From Campylorhamphus procurvoides (lineage: Eukaryota > Chordata > Aves > Passeriformes > Dendrocolaptidae): 64,000 bases of DNA. The translations under genes and the position numbers were made by a program. This document shows, one piece after another, positions 26,852-37,381 of this stretch. The notes beneath the pieces were generated by a model, which searched no databases, was not told the DNA's origin, and saw only the letters and a program-made list of their open reading frames with translations. How positions within the stretch are numbered: position 1 is the stretch's first letter; each line of letters starts with the position of its first letter. The DNA lies in NCBI GenBank assembly GCA_013396655.1, contig WBMV01006289.1, forward strand, positions 3,642,342 through 3,706,341. The letters run 5' to 3'.

Positions 26852-27217
26852 TGAGACCCTTTGAGGGTAAGAAGGAGAGGCACACTCAAGGTAGGGGTGT
26901 GATGGAATGGCCATTTATTCCAATGGCACCGGCTTACATAAGGGCAGCATGAAGTTTGTGGAAAGGGGGCTGAGCTTGGGAGGAGTGTGCAAATCCTCCT
27001 ATGTGAAAGGAACGACAGGGGAGGATCCCGACTATCAAGGGTAAACAAGGGCTATGAAGAGAACCATAGAAGGAAAGACAAAATCCACTGGGGCAAATCT
27101 GACCAATCAGGGAGCGGGGACAACATGAAGGAGAAAACCAGACTCCATTTTGTACAGCGTGCAATAATGATAATTAACATCACAACTGTGAATTCATAAA
27201 CTAGGAAACCTGTGACA
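26852..27217 (-). mobile_element. Endogenous retrovirus LTR (class II / alpharetrovirus-like)
   Basis: Read on the minus strand, this roughly 366-bp unit begins with TG (27217) and ends with CA (26852). It contains a TATA-like 'ttatgtaa' at about 26934-26941 and an AATAAA polyadenylation signal at 26924-26929. The bases after the signal (gccattcc, then tcacacc, then gagtgtgcc) follow the layout of the R-U5 region of alpharetroviral LTRs, where AATAAA is followed by a short R region. A 'caaaatggagtc' word and CCAAT-type 'ctgattggtcag' lie upstream in the U3 part. I found no matching target duplication, so edges are uncertain or the copy is damaged. No gag, pol or env is attached. Confidence 0.55.
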
Positions 27218-28361
27218 ACCCGATATATGGCAATGAACTTTCTTTCATATGAAACAGTTCTTGCTTGGAGCTCTCCTTCTTGCCACTAGGTCTCATCAAG
27301 CAGTTTCATGATCTTTCTTCCATTTGGCATAATTTAGTACTCCTACACAAGGAAAGCAAAGGAAATGACTTATCTTTGGTATCACATGGTTCACAACAAG
27401 TTGTTTACTCGAAGTCACAACTTTTCATTGGAAAGAACTAGCTCTGGGAATCCTAAAGCTATATTCAGAGGGGTAGATGGAAAGAGGAATTTCTCTGAAT
27501 TTTTATGTGGCTAGTATGGAGGTAAAGAATATTACTCCATGATTAAATTTAAAACTTTGAACTGGCTTAATATGAAACTAATTCATAAATTTCAACAATA
27601 TTTCTGTAGTTGATAAGTAAATATTAAATTCAAGTTAATTTGAAAAGAATGTTGGCATTCTTTTATGGAAATCAATGGAAACAAGCTTCTCTTAATTTCA
27701 ATTGTCTATGTCTGCAGATGCATTTAAAAATTTCTATAAAGAGAGACAAGATCATAATTCATAAGAAAAAGACTGGATGGAGAAAAACTTATTGATGAGA
27801 ATTTTGAACATTAAGGAGCAATCTACATATTCAAGGTCTTGTTTTGTAAAATACTGTGTGTAATGAAGTGTGGGGCAACATATGTCCCTGAGTGTCATAC
27901 CCTTTCTGTATCTAGAACAATCATTTTCTGCCTACTGCTAAACAGTTTGCCAGAGGTACTATTCTTTATGTAAATATAATACTTTGTATTATACTCTAAT
28001 TTTAATGTAAATAACATAACTTACTGTATACTAGTACATGGAGAGAGTCAGATTGGTATTTTACAGCCTTGATAAATAGGTGCTGCTAATAACTCTGCTA
28101 AAGACAGCAGTTGCTATCCATGTGAATAACTTCTGTATAACTTGGCCGTTTTTCTAACATTTGTGTAAATAGCATGGAATACGTCAGAGTACCAAGAATA
28201 CTAGTATTTTTTGAAAGACCTTATTGTGACTATTAATTCATACTGAACTGTGACTCCATAATATGTATCTCTATAATACCCCATGAAGAAATAAATGTAA
28301 ACTTGAAGAGGTTTTACAAAGATCGAGTTGGTGAAGCCTCACAACCCTGGCCTATGGTACC
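27218..28361. other. Unique AT-rich sequence, no gene
   Basis: There are no open frames of interest and no recognised repeat between the LTR and the MIR-like element. Composition is strongly AT-rich, especially 27540-28030. Confidence 0.5.
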
Positions 28362-28530
28362 TAGTGCTTTATGGATGAGGGAACATCTGGAGATAGGTGG
28401 AAAAGTTCGAGCAGGCAAGATAGAGTCTCATGTGACTTGTCCAAAGTGTCACAGGAATCTCTGGCAGAACTGGGAAGAGAATCTAAAACTCTTCTAGTGA
28501 CTTGGGAACAGGATGACTGCAGCAATGCCT
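28362..28530 (-). repeat. MIR-like SINE (ancient), minus orientation
   Basis: The plus strand reads as the reverse of the MIR consensus. It has 'tttatggatgaggga' (compare tttatagatgaggaaa), then 'gtgacttgtccaaagtgtcac' and 'ggcagaactgggaagagaat' (compare gtgacttgcccaaggtcacac and ggcagagctgggatttgaac). Key words occur in the right order and spacing. Many differences fit an element that stopped moving before birds and mammals separated. The two plus-strand open frames here (64 and 72 codons) are products of the repeat sequence, not genes. Confidence 0.6.
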
Positions 28531-28699
28531 ACCAGCCTACATCTGCATGTGAGTGTGTGAAGGTTACTCTCTTGCTGGGTGCAGGTTGATGGGAACCTAA
28601 GGAGATTTTGATATTCTCTTTTTTAATACAAAGGGATAAATGGGATTAAAGTCCAAAAATCTGTGGACTTTTTTTGGTGAACTCTTTTCAAAGAGATGG

Positions 28700-28800
28700 C
28701 CATGCGAGCATAACCACTCGTAGTATAAATCAGCCTCTAGGCTGGGGATCAGCAGCTTCGGGTTCAGGTCCTGTTTCAGCCACAGGTTATTTCTTAAAGT
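28700..28800 (+). repeat. MIR-like SINE fragment, plus orientation
   Basis: The stretch from 'ggctggggatcagcagcttc' through 'gggttcaggtcctg' to 'ttcagccac' resembles the tRNA-derived head of MIR. GGTTCAGGTC at 28761-28770 sits at the position of the polymerase III B box. It lies only about 170 bp from another MIR-like element in the opposite orientation. The match is short, and a chance B-box-like sequence is possible. Confidence 0.4.
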
Positions 28801-29254
28801 TTATTTTACAAGAAAAAAAGTGGGTTTTGTATATTAAATTTCATCATGGTTGAAATCGTTTGCGTATGTATCTGAAGCTGAAAGTTTTAGTACTATAGCC
28901 AATGAATGCTTCTATGTACATTTCAGAGATAAAGGAATACTAAACTGGATTATCCTCAAATGTGATAGTAGGAGACTGTAAAGTGGGCAGTATTGATACA
29001 ACACCAAGACAGTCTTATGAGTTAAGATTTCAATTTCAAGGTTTTTAGAAATTAAAAATGTATTCTCTATTATTTTCCCCTGACAATAGTTGTCATAGAC
29101 ATCACAATGATCAATGTTTTCATAAGAATAATATTAATTACTTAAAAGAGCCTTGTTCCTTACTAGACCCTCCAATCATTTTTTCTAGTTTACACAGTCT
29201 ATTACTCTAGAGAGTGACATCCAGAAGTCTGCACTCAATATTTATGCAGTCTCA
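28801..29254. other. Unique AT-rich sequence, no gene
   Basis: I see nothing supportable here: no open frame, repeat or motif cluster. Confidence 0.5.
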
Positions 29255-29342
29255 ATTGAAATAAAATTCCCAGCAGCTTCAATAGGACTTTTACCTAAAC
29301 CAATTTCTGAATAAGCACTTCAGGATCTGGACCCTAGTGGAA
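29255..29342. repeat. Ancient amniote interspersed repeat fragment
   Basis: The text 'attcccagcagcttcaatagg', 'acttttacctaaacca', 'ctgaataagcacttcaggat' and 'ctggaccctagt' follows, with substitutions, a well-known reptile and bird repeat motif ('cccattgacttcaatgggacttttgcctgagtaagg ... gcaggatcgggccc'). I recognise the motif but not its exact family name, which is probably an old CR1/L3-type LINE. It is much decayed. Confidence 0.45.
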
Positions 29343-29537
29343 ATATGTAATCTGAATTTAAAAAGAATTGCTCTGAGTATACCAAAAGCTATAACATTCA
29401 GCAGCTGAAGAAGAGAATTCACAGCATCCTAGGTTTTAAATTATTAATTCCTATGAATTTGTTATCCTCTGCTTTCCTTCAAAACTTTTTACTGCGAAAG
29501 AAATTATGCTTGTTGGTGTCAGGTTTCTGTCCCTCAG

Positions 29538-29776
29538 GCTAGCAGTGCCCTTCCTCCAGCTAAGCAAGCAGCTAACCAGTCTTCTTCTTCTGCCACACAA
29601 GCCCAGCGAACCCCAGGTCAGCTATAATTTATTCTGGGAGATGAAGCAATCGTCCAGCAGTAAGGCTTCATTTGTGAGTTAGCACAGAGCGAGGACTCTT
29701 CTGTTCACGCCAGGTGAAAGCTGTCTTTTGACTACATTTGGGCTTTAAATAAGCAACTTGAAGAGTTAAAATTATG
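29538..29776 (+). other. Candidate exon (possibly 5' UTR with start codon)
   Basis: The segment is bounded by a strong acceptor (tttctgtccctcag, ending at 29537) and a consensus donor (gtaagt, 29777-29782). The donor directly follows an ATG at 29774-29776, a layout seen in genes whose coding region begins at the last codon of a leader exon. The 239 bp are richer in G and C than either flank. A 13-codon upstream open frame begins with ATG at 29641 and ends at 29682. A TTTAAATAA near 29744 could be chance. No product can be named, because the coding part would lie in later exons. Splice-like pairs also arise by chance, so this is only a candidate. Confidence 0.3.
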
Positions 29777-29782
29777 GTAAGT

Positions 29783-31959
29783 ATTGTTGATCCATATGAC
29801 AGTGCATCTCTATTAGTTGTCACTTGCAATATTTAATGTCTAGTTAAATGTAGTATTCAATATTTGATCTTATCTAAGATTAAGCAAGAAGAGAATTGTG
29901 TAATAATTATATATGCACACTTTGTCACACTTCTCTGACTTTCTGTATCTTCCATGTTTTCAAGCAGCAGTATTTTGAATTTGGCTAGAAGAATATTCCT
30001 TTGTATGAATTGCATTTTTTCAAAGTAGTCTAAAATAAGACCAGATTAATGTGAAATTTCCTGGCTTTTTTGAATTTTTTTTGCTTTTTTTTTTTTTCCT
30101 TACTGTGACATCATTCGCTGTGGGCAATACTGTTCTAATCCAACTAGATAACACACAATATAAATGACACATGTATATAGAGCTCTATCTGGGCCACCAA
30201 GTTACTAGTTTGATAAACTGATGATATCCAAAGAATATCTTCCCTTTCCCTGTTCCCTTATGGAAACATGTTCTTTCTTAGGATAATTGCCTCATGGAGG
30301 TCCAACGTTTTTCCAAAGTTAGGGAAGAGAAATCCTATTAAGACAAACTAGCAAATATCATTGCTTGATTTATGTAGCATGTAAAAGTTTCTAGATATAT
30401 CAATTTTGGAACAGTGGAGTGATTCAGAGTATATTAAGTGATTCAAAAAATCAAAATTATCAAGGAAAATTTTATTCAAATATTGTGCAAGAAAAACTTG
30501 AGTATATGGTAATGCTCTCATTTTCCATTTCATGTCTTTTCGTATTTTACATTACTTTGAGTACTGAATGTTATATTCATACGGGATGGAATGGGCTATA
30601 AAATAAAGTGCAGTAGTGAATACTATCAGGATTTGGTATTGAGAGACCAAAATATATCTATTTGGATTTAGCATAAGTGTGACTTAATATATTTATTTCC
30701 CACTTCTATAAGCACAACTCAACATATTCTTTTTTCATCAGAACACATTCTCACAAATTCAGAATTCCAAGTCCTAAAAGCTTGAGGTTTAGTGGGTTTG
30801 GATTTTCATCTAGAGAAGTAAGTCTTGCACACACTTGTGTTACAAGACCCTAGTGAAATAAGTAAGAAAATGGATATAATAGTAGGATAAGCACAGCCTG
30901 TGCCTATTTGTTTAAGAATTTGGGTCTAAATGTGTTGCTGAAAATAACCAACTTTAAAGTGAATATGTTGTATTGTTCAGGGAACCATATGGTGTTAACA
31001 CCTTTGTACTTGGATTGGGCTACCACTCAGATTGACAAACAAGTAAGAATGGAGCTTGATCATTTGTGAAATTAGTGAGAGATCTGTCACAGAGATTGAT
31101 CAGAAAAAAAAAAACAAACCCTTTGCTCCCTGCCTGATACTTTCCACTAAACTTCTGTATTTTGAAAAGTGCCATGCTGAGACTTAATGGCTTTGAAAAT
31201 TTATATACATTTAGGGAAGTAAAAAATTATGATGTGAGAAAATGGAAAGAAAAAATAAATAGAATAGTTTCTAAGGGCATGAGGCCTTTATTTATAGCCA
31301 ATGATTACAGTTTATCTTTTGATGTTGTTAGTATTTATTTCAGTCCCCGTGGTCTTAAATGGTATCCGTACTACAATATATAGTCATCCTATACACATTA
31401 AGAAGCTGTAAAAAATAACTGCCTTCTCCATATTTTTTCTGATAAACTTAAATTAGACATGTTCTCCATTCCTTAGTACAAATAAAATTGGAGAAAACAC
31501 ATTTTAAAAAGAAAATGATTTTTTTCCAAATGAGTTGATAACTTGAATTTCCTCTTTCTTATAGTCAACCGATAAAATTAGTCTACGTAGATTTCTCTTT
31601 CAACAGCATAGGGAATCCTTCAAAGTGACCCAAGCAATTAATGAACACTCAGAGTTTCTTGTGACATGAGGCCATTCCTTCTGAAGATTGTCTTGTCCTA
31701 TACAGGGGTCAGTTAAAAAACCCTTTAAAGGACAGAAGTGAAGCACAAGGATTGGAACATTACTGGTAATTTTTCATTAGCTATGTCTCTGAAGTATGGA
31801 ACAGCATCATGTAATTACCAAAAACTGCCTAAGCCTCTCATGTAGGCAACGTAGATATTACAGAATCATAGAAGCTAGTGTGCTTAGGGAGAATTTGATC
31901 CAAAACAGGAAGATATGGAATGAATTCTTAAAATCATACTTTTCTCTTGTTTTTCATAG
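29783..31959. other. AT-rich sequence, no gene
   Basis: No supported gene. Open frames of 60-73 codons are scattered. If the flanking exon candidates belong to one transcript, this would be an intron of about 2.2 kb. A CR1-tail-like 'acagaatcatagaa' occurs at about 31860, but nothing CR1-like follows it. Confidence 0.45.
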
Positions 31960-32104
31960 ATAGCCTGGGGATATTTTAAAATTCCACCCACCAACCTGCC
32001 AAATCACATCATGGGGTTACTCAGTGTCTCCTTTCCATTGAATGCTGTGCCACTTGCAAACTTTCATCTTATCTCTCGCTGTATTTTGTGTTCTATTTTC
32101 AAAG
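31960..32104 (+). other. Candidate internal exon, 145 bp
   Basis: A textbook acceptor with a long pyrimidine tract (cttttctcttgtttttcatag) ends at 31959. A strong donor (aaag|gtaagt) begins at 32105. The 145 bp between are open from the first base in one frame, ending in codons for ...CSIFK plus one extra base. The frame continues into the flank, and an ATG-started open frame of 92 codons begins at 32011. The peptide shows no domain I recognise. It would be the second candidate on the plus strand after 29538-29776. Evidence is only splice signals plus an open frame. Confidence 0.25.
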
Positions 32105-34080
32105 GTAAGTATTTCACTAACATATTAAACTGCAAGGAAACTTGGTCATGTAAATGGCAGAGTTCAGTCACAAGTCTAATGTCATTGTCTAATGGCACAT
32201 TCCTTATCAGTGGGTGGTTTGTTTTTTATCGTATTATACCCTGCAAACTCAGAGCAAAGAAAACTAACTTGTATAAGTTGTATTTATAATGGATATTTTT
32301 TCTTCTCATTGTGTATGGATTAAAGCCAAATTGAATTATAATGTGTCTCTGATTACTTTTCTTTGCATTAGGAATGGAGGAAAGTTTAATGTATCCAATA
32401 ATATTTCCTCTGTGAAAAGGAGCTATCATAGAGCGAATTGCAGATGCAAATGAGTGGCACCAAAAGCCCTTTAATCCTGACTCATAGCTCCAGTGTCAAT
32501 AGTTATTATCCCTGGACTAGTAGTGTACAGTTAGTGTCAAAATGACCTGACATGTTGCTGAAAGCATGAAATAGATCAGCTGATAATGAAAGTTACTGCT
32601 GGTCTACCAAGTTTCTTGTTCTAACTATATTAAAAATTCCTTTGAATACAAATGATATTGTCAGAGACAGTTTGAGTATAGATGTTTAATGGGACATTGG
32701 AGATGAGGCCATTCTAGTGCACTAGAGTACCAGTTTCAGAGCTTTCTTTATTAGTTTGATTCCTTTGAAATCCCAGCAGATTGGATTAATTCTGAACTCA
32801 TTGTTATTATTGACTCTATTTCTGATAATTTCAATAATCTTATCTAGAAATAATTAAAAGAACACAAAACCAAAATATAAAAAAACACACATCAAAACTG
32901 CATGAAGAAGAATTCATATTGTATGAAAAGACTAAATAGGAAACTTTGGTATTTATTAAAGAGAAATTGCGGTATGGTGTTTCATCATTGTTCCCTTTTT
33001 GTGGTTCAAAATTTATTTCATAACTTTTCTGTTGAAAGACTCAAACTTAAAATTTCCTTACTATTTAGTGCCTGGTTAAATATTACTTAATGCCACTCTT
33101 TATTTTATTGAAATTTTGTTCTTATATTCTATCAGATAAATTTAAGATACAACCACTCTTTCATTAGGCTAAAATATTTCCTGGGTGATACTGCAGGTCA
33201 GAATGAATTGGTGTATTTCAGTTTCATTTCAATATTACAGAAACCATCTGTAGGCCTCTCTACCCTATGCCCTACAATCTTAAACAAAACTACTCTAACC
33301 TTAGTAAAGACATAGGATTTTTACATAGAATTTAAATGAATTACAGAAAACATTAAATATGACTTCAGGTTTTTCCCCATTAGTCTGCACTGAACAAATA
33401 AAAGAGGCTCTGTATCTTGTATCAGCCCAAACATATCTCTATAATCCTGTAGTTTTATCTGAGCCCACAGCAAAGGAAAACAGCACATGCTGAGCAATGT
33501 TTTATGCTCATGGTAATCTCACTGTGACAGATTTACTTTAACCTGTCAGTGATTCATGTTTGACACAGACTTCCAATTAATGTTAAGAGAATTAAAAGAA
33601 TAGACAAACCTTTTATTTTTAAAATCAGGATGCAAAACAGGCAGGGAGTTGAATGCTTCTAGCCAAGACAATATATCAGAGTGTTCCTTGAGATAGACCC
33701 AAAGACCAGGTGCACTTGCCGTGAGGGAGAGAAATTTGTTTGGGGAAAAAAAATATATATATAAATAAAGCTAGAGAAACTGAACTAAAAATGACATTTA
33801 TCCTTCTCCCATAAGAATCAGAATTGCAGTAAATGATGACTAGGTTTGCATGCAATGGACACAAAAGGACTGAGACATGATGAACTAATGCATAGGCAAT
33901 TTCTGTAGCAATCATTAAACACATCAAAGAAGCCAGACAAACACAACTGAGGTGTGTCTTCTATTCATAAAGATAATCTGGAAAAGCAGGTTGGTGTCTG
34001 GCAAAGGGTCATATGAATAAGTGACCAGATGAAGAGAGGGGATGGTTTCTTTAAGTCCAGGATTTTGGCTTCTACTCAGT
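32105..34080. other. Unique AT-rich sequence, no gene
   Basis: There is no supported gene or repeat. Open frames reach 83 codons. Composition is AT-rich with several poly(A) and poly(T) tracts. Confidence 0.5.
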
Positions 34081-34142
34081 GGAAAAGCACCATTGACTTG
34101 AATGCTGCTGATGCTGTAATGCTGTGGTTGAGTTTGGGCCAT
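34081..34142. repeat. Ancient amniote interspersed repeat fragment
   Basis: The words 'agcaccattgacttgaatg', 'ctgctgatgctgtaat' and 'gagtttgggcc' resemble an amniote repeat motif built around 'ccattgacttcaatgg' and ending in 'gggcc'. It is of the same general kind as 29255-29342. It is very short and decayed. Confidence 0.3.
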
Positions 34143-37100
34143 CTCTCTCTCTAAGGGATAATGCTGGTAGCCTCATTGGTTTCAGATCTACTCCATCTGA
34201 AATCAGTTAGTCGCTGTAAGGATCTGTGTTGAATACCACAGATGTTTAGAGGGCTAGTCTTGCTTCCAGATCCAGCAGAATGCAACTGGGCAGTATTCAC
34301 AGGAGAGGAGGATTTATGTGAGTCTCCCAGCCAGGGAACTCGCCTTCAGATTAGTACTGTATTAATTTTTCCTTTTAACTGGGTAGAACCAAGAACATGA
34401 TAATACTATTTATCAGCATGCTATTGTTGTGCTCCATAAATGTGGCATAGGAAACTGGTCTGCCTGGTTTATGGGGTGAGTGTTTACTGAGCTAAATCCA
34501 AAGTAATGCTTGTTGACTTTTATTTGGACAAATATCCATATGAAGCTAGGGCAAATTTCCCTTGAATAACTGCTTCTGAATTTTGTCTGTTTTGCTTTGG
34601 AGAAATATTGGTTGGCAATATTAGTACAGGAGCTATTTTGAGGTTCCATTAAAATGTAAAAAACAAAAGCGGTGCCTGTCCCCCAAGTTTTCACTAGGGA
34701 AAAAAAAAAGCTATAATTTCTAGAAGCAAATTAACATGTTTTTATTTACCTATTTTCTTGCCAAGGTTAAAAGAATAGGGCATACTGGAGTAAGGAAACC
34801 TTAGTGTCTGTGTGAGGTGAAGTATGCTAGCATTGCATTTCTGCACCAATCACAACTTATAAGTTCAAAACCACATCAGATAAGGTTATTGTACCCTTGA
34901 CTTGAAATGTAAAAGTTAATGCGCATGCAATCAACTTAACACTCTTAAGCCACTTCCTTGTCAAATCACATATCACTAATGAGTTTTTGACTGCAAGTTT
35001 GGCTATGTACATTGTCAGATTTCGTCTGCATTCATGCCGTATGAACAGGTAGCAGGATAAAAATACCAATGTTATGGCAACTTCTGCATTTTAGGTTAAA
35101 TAAATGCATATAATTTTCCTTTTTACTCAGAATTGCTGTCAAATTAAAAAAAGAATATACAAGCAAACAAAAAGGAATATTTCAAGTAGTACATGCAAAA
35201 TAATTATTCAGCATTGTGGACTAGTCTTTTGTAAAGTTTTAAATGATATATGTAACGAGATTAGAAATCCCTGCAAGGAAGTTGTGAATTTTTTTTCTAT
35301 ATGCCTCTCCCTAGTATTTTCTTTCAAGCTTGCTCAAATTTATAGCATGGTATATCTTTTAATCTAATTCAGAATGGTGTTTTTACATAAAAAACTGTGG
35401 CCAAGCCAACACTTTTCCTGAAATTGGCTGTTCAAAGGAGAAAAATTGTTAAAAATTTTTGTTTAAAACCATAATGTGTCATGGCAGTCAAGGTGGAATG
35501 CTACTTCTTTCTTTTCTAGTTTTTTTTTTCCCCAAAAAAAACCAACTCAGAATTTGTACATTGAGAAATTTAAAATAACCCTTCTGTGAAGTAGTTTAGG
35601 AAAAAAAACCTCTGTCCACACAATATGTATTTTTATAAGTTATCTTTATCTTTGTATTTCTTCATGTTGCATTCAGTGAAAATATTTTTGCTAAAACATG
35701 ATGAAGGGTAAAGAGATGAATATTTCTATCTAGCAAATGGATGTCCATCCACTGGTTAAAAATCCAGAAATTCTTGGTTGGAGAGTACCAGTGAATAGCA
35801 TAAACTTTTTGTGTTACAAAATTCTTTAGCTGTATTACAAAGTATGTGAAGGAAAGTGCAGAATGATCAGGGGTTAGAAACAAAACTAGAAAAACAAAGG
35901 TATAAAGACATACTATATTAAGCCCTGAGGCAGTGCACCTTATTTATACAACAGAGAATGTCTACAGAATAGGTAACCAGCACAACAGAGGTATGACTAA
36001 TAGATAGGTATGAATCAGGGGATTTGTATGCTTCTCACATATTCTTCTTCCCAAAAGCAGAGAAAATGAAAGGAACCCCCTCCTGCGCTTTCTCACTCAT
36101 TCATCCTTTTCAAATCTGATACTCACAGTTATGATAGTTAAATTTTAGCTTTGGGCAACCCAGGGTACTAATCTGGCATGGCCTCTTCCAAATGAAATCA
36201 TGCCCTTATGACTCATTTACTTTCCCTGCCTCATTTTACTTTTCTTTTGGAGGAAACTCTATCTGAGGTCTCTCTATAGCAAAATAATAATTTTTTAAAA
36301 AAATCTAGAACCTCTGTCTTGTCACTGTCTAAACACAAAGGGGTAGAGCATAGGTTTCCATGTAGTGGGAACTGGATTATTTCTAGGGCACAGTTTTCCT
36401 GCTTCAATTTAGTTGCATGGAAGGGCATTTTCTTAATTTCAGGTTTATAACTACCCTTGTCTGCCAATACATCTATATCTAATTGCAGTGCAGTTAAAAT
36501 CAATTGATAAATTTGTTTTTAAGGTTCTTATAGGGAGTCAACTGTTAAGAATAGAAAGCAACATCTCTGCCATGATGGAACACCCCCAGCAAAACAGATT
36601 TATATAAGCACAATGTGGCCAAGAATTCAACATTCCAGTATGTGGCTTTGTCTCTAAAAATATCCCAGATATTTTATCACTGATTATCCATGTTAGTTCA
36701 GATATTCCAGCTTTTTTTGCAAATGTAGTACTTAGGGGTTACTTGGAGGTATATGTAGGAGTTTGAGCTTTTCACCAAACCCTCACCCCCTCAAAAACAC
36801 CCATTTTAATTTTAGTGCTAAAAGATATATATATTATAAGAGATATATATTGCTATAACCAGTTTGCCCATCTATGGTCTTAAATGTGCTTTCCTGTGCA
36901 GCTGGGATTTGAGAAGGACTCCAGTGCTTCATAGGCCTTGTGCTGGATCTTGTACAATAGCACATTAACCTTGGTGGAATACGTTAAAAGAGCAGGGTCT
37001 TGACCTTGCAAACATTACTGCATGTGTCTCGTTTCCCCTGTGGGACTCCTTGCATCTCTCCTGGATGGTGTCTGAAACCATATATGGGAGTATTGATTTG

Positions 37101-37310
37101 CAGAGGGAATAATGTTAGATGCAAAATATGTAGCAGAATATGGTTTGTCTTTTCAATGTAATACAAAAACACTGCAATCTGCTTTCAGCTGTGATTGAAG
37201 TTAAAAGATGAGTACAGTGGACTTGTATAAAGTATTTGTGCTTTTACCCAACCTCCTTCTGCTTAGCTATTCTTATTTGCCTCTGTAATTAATGCCAATG
37301 TGTTTTTCTC
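34143..37310. other. Unique AT-rich sequence, no gene
   Basis: There is nothing coding. Open frames of 62-93 codons lie on both strands without domains. The sequence agatatatat occurs twice near 36822-36852. No transposon was recognised. Confidence 0.5.
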
Positions 37311-37321
37311 ATGTTTCATAG

Positions 37322-37381
37322 CTATGGCTGGGTAATGACAGACACAAATGCCAGATCTGATGAACCTGAAGAGGAAAGTAG
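37322..37381 (+). other. Candidate small exon, weak donor
   Basis: A good acceptor (ttctcatgtttcatag) ends at 37321. One reading frame is then open for about 30 codons with an acidic run (DEPEEES). The donor is weak (gtag|gtgggaa at 37382). The surrounding 37310-37700 stretch is less AT-rich and may be a conserved non-coding block instead. I give this little weight. Confidence 0.15.

Noticed and set aside
26551..27048. 165-codon minus-strand open frame as a possible retroviral or host protein
   Set aside because: It starts inside the LTR, has a low-complexity Ser/Pro/Leu bias and no Gag, protease, polymerase or envelope motif that I can see.
28303..28589. Two overlapping plus-strand open frames of 64 and 72 codons
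   Set aside because: They overlap a MIR-like repeat.
31860..31875. CR1 tail-like text acagaatcatagaa
   Set aside because: The following bases do not match CR1, so it is too short to call.
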